Assembly (NCBI GenBank): GCA_947565265.1
Contig: CANOFK010000005.1
Location: 1-14,808, forward strand
Length of the DNA: 14,808 nucleotides
Origin: an uncultured Clostridia bacterium
GTDB lineage: Bacteria; Bacillota; Clostridia; Oscillospirales; Acutalibacteraceae
Reading direction: 5' to 3'
In this document: positions 11,885 to 14,808 of the stretch, piece after piece
Numbering within the stretch: the first letter of the stretch is position 1
Layout: the number at the start of each line of letters is the position of its first letter
Program-made: the position numbers and the translations under genes
The notes under the pieces: generated by a model
Told to the model about the DNA's origin: nothing
Database searches by the model: none
What the model saw: the letters and a program-made list of their open reading frames with translations, nothing else

Positions 11885-14511
11885 CCAAGCTGTTCCTTTA
11901 CCAGCCCCGGCACTGCCGCCAAAGCCTCGTCCAGTTTGGTTTGGTCTTTGGCGCCGGCCATAGCGAAGTCCGGCCGGCCGCCGCCGTTACCGCCGGTAAT
12001 CTGGGCCACGGCTTTCACCAGTATGCCGGCCTTTAATCCCTTTTCCTGGGCGGGCTTGTTGCAGGCCGCGGCCAGGCTGGCCTTGCCGTCGCTGATACCG
12101 GCAAACACCGCCACAACAGGCTCCGGGCGCTCCTTGACCTTGTCGCACAGGGCCCGTAGCGCGTCGCTTCCAGTACCGGAAAGCAGGGCGTACACCACCT
12201 TCACGCCGTCCACCTCCGTGGCGTTCTGGAACACGCCCTCCAGCTTGGCAGAGGCCACCTTGGTGTGCAAGCTCTCAATCTGCCGGTCCTTCTCCTTCAG
12301 CTCAGCCGCCAGTTGCTTGGCCCTGGCAGGCAGTTCTAACGTATTCGTCACCTTCAGGGTCTTAGCGGTTTCCTGCAAGGCGTCTATCTGGCGGCCCAGT
12401 TCCACCAGCACACGTTTGCCGGTCACGCCCTCAATGCGCCGCACCCCCGAAGCCACAGAGGACTCGGAAACGATCTTGAACAGCCCCAGCCGGGCAGTGT
12501 TGTCCATATGGGTGCCGCCACATAATTCCCGGGAGAACCCGTCCCCCACAGAAACAACCCGGACCACGTCCCCGTATTTCTCACCAAACAGGGCCATAGC
12601 CCCCAGTTTCCGGGCCTCGTCAATGGGCATTTCCCGCACGTCTACAGGCAAAGCCTTTAAAATCTCCAGGTTTACCATGGCCTCCACCTGGGCCAGTTCT
12701 TCTGCGGTAAGGGCGGCAAAGTGGGTAAAGTCAAACCGCACACGCTGCCCGTTTACCAGTTGGCCTGCCTGTTCCACGTGGTTGCCCAGCACCTTGCGCA
12801 GGGCAGCCTGTAAAAGATGGGCGGCCGTGTGGTTGCGCATCGTGTCCAGGCGCTGGGCGGCGTCTATCTCCGCGTCAACCGTGCCGCCGGTGCAAAGGGT
12901 GCCCACGCTTACCTGGGCCCGGTGCAGGAAGACCCCCTCATGCCGGGTGGTGTCGACCACGTCAACCGCAACGCCCTCGGCCCGCAGTTGGCCGCAGTCC
13001 CCGGCTTGGCCGCCGCTCTCACCATAGAAAGGCGTGCGGTCCAGCACGATGGAAACATCCTCCCCGGCCTCCGCGGCATCCACCCGCTGGCCGTCCCGGA
13101 TGATTGCCAGCACCTTTGCCTGGCAGGCAAAGGCGGTATATCCCAGGAACTCCGTGGCGGGCAGGCCGCTTACAGCCCCGCCCTCGCCCTTCCAGGTGTC
13201 GGCCCCGGCGTCCTTACGGGCAGAGCGGGCCCGCTCCTTCTGCTGGCGCATCAGTTCCATAAAGCGCTCCTCGTCCACCAGCATCCCCCGCTCGGCCAAG
13301 ATCTCCTTGGTCAGGTCCAGCGGGAACCCAAAGGTATCGTTCAGGGTAAAGGCGCTCTCGCCGGAGAACACCTTGCTGTCCGCCTTGTCAATGAACTCGT
13401 TGAGCATGGCCATACCCTTATCAATGGTGCGCTCAAAGCTATCCTCTTCATAGGCCACCACCTGTTTGATGGTAGCCTGCTTTTCCTTAAGTTCCGGGTA
13501 GGCAGCGCCGTTTTCCGCAATCACGGTGTCCACAACGTCCTTCAAAAAGGCACTGTTTATCCCTAGCAGGCGGCCGTGGCGGGCGGCGCGCCGGAGCAGG
13601 CGGCGCAGTACATAGCCCCGGCCCTCGTTAGAGGGCGTCACCCCGTCGCCGATCATGAACACAATGGAGCGCATATGGTCGGTGATAATGCGCAGGGAGA
13701 TGTCGGTTTTTGGGTTTTCGCCGTACGCCACACCGGTAATTTCGCTGATCTTCTTCATGATGTTCTGCACCGTGTCCACCAAAAAGAGGTTGTCCACCCC
13801 CTGCATCACGCAGGCCAGGCGCTCTATGCCCATGCCGGTGTCAATGTTCTCCCGGCCCAGGGGCGTATAATGGCCCTCGCCGTCGCTGTTAAACTGGGTG
13901 AATACCAGGTTCCATACCTCCACGTACCGGTCGCAGTCGCAGCCCACACCGCAGTCAGGCTTGCCGCAGCCGTGTTCAGGGCCCCGGTCAAAGAAGATTT
14001 CCGAACTGGGGCCGCAGGGGCCGCTGCCGTGCTCCCAAAAGTTGTCCTCCCGGCCCAGACGTTTCATGTGGCTTTCCGGCACGCCTATCTCTTTGGTCCA
14101 GATGCCCCAGGCGTCGTCGTCGCTCTCAAACACAGTGACATACAGCTTTTCCGCCGGGATCTCCAGCACCTTGGTAAAGAACTCCCAGGCCCAGGAGATG
14201 GCCTCCCGCTTAAAGTAGTCGTTAAAGCTGAAGTTGCCCAGCATCTCAAAAAAGGTGCCGTGGCGGTCGGTAATGCCCACGCTGTCAATGTCCGGGGTGC
14301 GGATGCACTTCTGGCAGGTAGTCACCCGGTGGCGGGGGGGCTCCTCCTCCCCGGTAAAGTACTTTTTCATGGGGGCCATGCCCGCGCCGATGAGCAGCAG
14401 GCTTTTATCCCCCTGGGGGATCAGGGAAAAGCTGGGCAGCCGTAGGTGGCCCTTGCTCTCAAAAAAAGCCAGGTATTTTTCTCTCAGTTCGTTCAGTCCT
14501 GTCCACTGCAT
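11881..14511 (-). CDS. alaS: Alanine--tRNA ligase (876 aa)
   Basis: AlaRS charges tRNA(Ala) with alanine and clears mischarged Ser/Gly. It is full length for bacteria (about 875). The class II catalytic core occupies roughly 1-450: ELREKYLAFFESKGH near the start, GAGMAPMKKYFTGEE, RHRVTTCQKCIRTPDID, FFEMLGNFSFNDYFK (motif 2 area) and GMGIERLA (motif 3). The editing domain carries the zinc ligands H561-TAA-H565 and C664-GGT-H668. The C-terminal oligomerisation domain ends with GGNGGGRPDFAMAGA. The start at ATG 14511 follows AAAGGAGAG; the frame extends upstream to 14577 but that part is not conserved. The kinase-like gene overlaps its stop by 4 bases. Only 62 bases separate it from the upstream gene, too few for a T-box, which often controls alaS in Firmicutes; any such control would have to sit further upstream, outside the window. 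Confidence 0.97.
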   Translation of the reverse strand: MQWTGLNELREKYLAFFESKGHLRLPSFSLIPQGDKSLLLIGAGMAPMKKYFTGEEEPPRHRVTTCQKCIRTPDIDSVGITDRHGTFFEMLGNFSFNDYFKREAISWAWEFFTKVLEIPAEKLYVTVFESDDDAWGIWTKEIGVPESHMKRLGREDNFWEHGSGPCGPSSEIFFDRGPEHGCGKPDCGVGCDCDRYVEVWNLVFTQFNSDGEGHYTPLGRENIDTGMGIERLACVMQGVDNLFLVDTVQNIMKKISEITGVAYGENPKTDISLRIITDHMRSIVFMIGDGVTPSNEGRGYVLRRLLRRAARHGRLLGINSAFLKDVVDTVIAENGAAYPELKEKQATIKQVVAYEEDSFERTIDKGMAMLNEFIDKADSKVFSGESAFTLNDTFGFPLDLTKEILAERGMLVDEERFMELMRQQKERARSARKDAGADTWKGEGGAVSGLPATEFLGYTAFACQAKVLAIIRDGQRVDAAEAGEDVSIVLDRTPFYGESGGQAGDCGQLRAEGVAVDVVDTTRHEGVFLHRAQVSVGTLCTGGTVDAEIDAAQRLDTMRNHTAAHLLQAALRKVLGNHVEQAGQLVNGQRVRFDFTHFAALTAEELAQVEAMVNLEILKALPVDVREMPIDEARKLGAMALFGEKYGDVVRVVSVGDGFSRELCGGTHMDNTARLGLFKIVSESSVASGVRRIEGVTGKRVLVELGRQIDALQETAKTLKVTNTLELPARAKQLAAELKEKDRQIESLHTKVASAKLEGVFQNATEVDGVKVVYALLSGTGSDALRALCDKVKERPEPVVAVFAGISDGKASLAAACNKPAQEKGLKAGILVKAVAQITGGNGGGRPDFAMAGAKDQTKLDEALAAVPGLVKEQLG

Positions 14512-14573
14512 ATGGATCCTCTCCTTTAATTTTCCGTTTAGGTTTTGCGAAAGGCCCGTCCCCGGCGGCCGGA

Positions 14574-14808
14574 TCACAGGTCCAAATCCACCCGGTAGCC
14601 TTCGTCAATCAAAATATACTCCATCCCCCTGGCCCGGCACTGCCGCAGGTTTTCCTCGTTCTCCGCAATCAGCGCGGCCTTGTCCAACTGGTCCTCCAGC
14701 CGTTCCTCTATCACCGACGCGTGCCGGTAGATATCCTCCAGGTGGTTTTCGATGTACCGCCGGGTCATGGCCAGGCACACATAGCGCATCTCCCGCAGAT
14801 ACGGCTCC
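14574..14808 (-). CDS. Unrecognised protein, C-terminal part (partial at the right edge)
   Basis: The frame is open to the window edge and stops at TGA 14576-14574. An internal ATG at 14789 has GGGAG directly against it, too close for a ribosome binding site, and the preceding codons (EPYLRE) look coding, so I read this as the end of a longer gene. The visible 77 residues are highly charged and helical (RRYIENHLEDIYRHASVIEERLEDQLDKAAL), then RARGMEYILIDEGYRVDLDL. No motif places it in a family. It is cotranscribed, by orientation and spacing, with alaS. Confidence 0.7.
   Translation of the reverse strand, partial: EPYLREMRYVCLAMTRRYIENHLEDIYRHASVIEERLEDQLDKAALIAENEENLRQCRARGMEYILIDEGYRVDLDL

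Noticed and set aside
13576..14445. Long + strand frame opposite alaS
   Set aside because: It is the antisense of a fully conserved alaS region and its product has no motif; a shadow of codon bias.
14512..14573. T-box leader for alaS
   Set aside because: The gap to the upstream gene is only 62 bases and holds no specifier loop, GGTGG-type T-box sequence or terminator/antiterminator pair.

Overview
The window looks like chromosomal DNA of a GC-rich, low-GC-Gram-positive relative, most likely a gut-type Clostridia of the Oscillospiraceae/Ruminococcaceae group. This is inferred from strong AGGAGG-type ribosome binding sites, consensus sigma-A promoters, the UPF0237 (ACT)/UPF0210 pair, a DegV-type fatty-acid-binding protein, a YczE-type membrane protein and a DUF2238-Nudix fusion. 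There is no sign of phage, insertion sequence, CRISPR, tRNA or rRNA.

Layout. Positions 1-90 hold the last codons of an unrecognised + strand gene, closed by a strong terminator (108-137) and a second hairpin (162-194). From 198 to 832 there are three very small single-TM-segment proteins on the minus strand. Two are clear paralogs, and the middle one is broken by one base in a T7 run. They sit behind a perfect TTGACA-N17-TATAAT promoter (997-1025) and a leader of about 150 nt. Next come yczE-like and degV (1045-2581, minus), a hairpin-rich spacer (2582-2871), then UPF0210 and the UPF0237 ACT protein (2872-4692, minus) with their own promoter. Back to back with that promoter is a + strand promoter (4852-4880). 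It drives a long, apparently structured leader and a DUF2238-Nudix fusion gene (5067-6518), followed by a type-B carboxylesterase (6645-7928). A bidirectional terminator (7949-7996) separates the esterase from a long minus-strand run: an unrecognised partial gene at the right edge, alaS, a P-loop kinase-like gene, a HIT protein, an adenine-PRT-like phosphoribosyltransferase and comEC (14808 down to 8001). Several of these genes overlap or nearly touch.

How the genes may work together. Most are housekeeping: Ala-tRNA charging, nucleotide salvage and hydrolysis (PRT, HIT, Nudix), DNA uptake (ComEC) and fatty-acid handling (DegV). The alaS-kinase (4-base) and PRT-comEC (1-base) overlaps point to translational coupling.

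The parts least explained by known families are the cassette of small membrane proteins with its frameshifted member, the structured leader in front of the DUF2238-Nudix gene, that fusion itself, and the ComEC whose beta-lactamase-like domain lacks its metal-binding motif.
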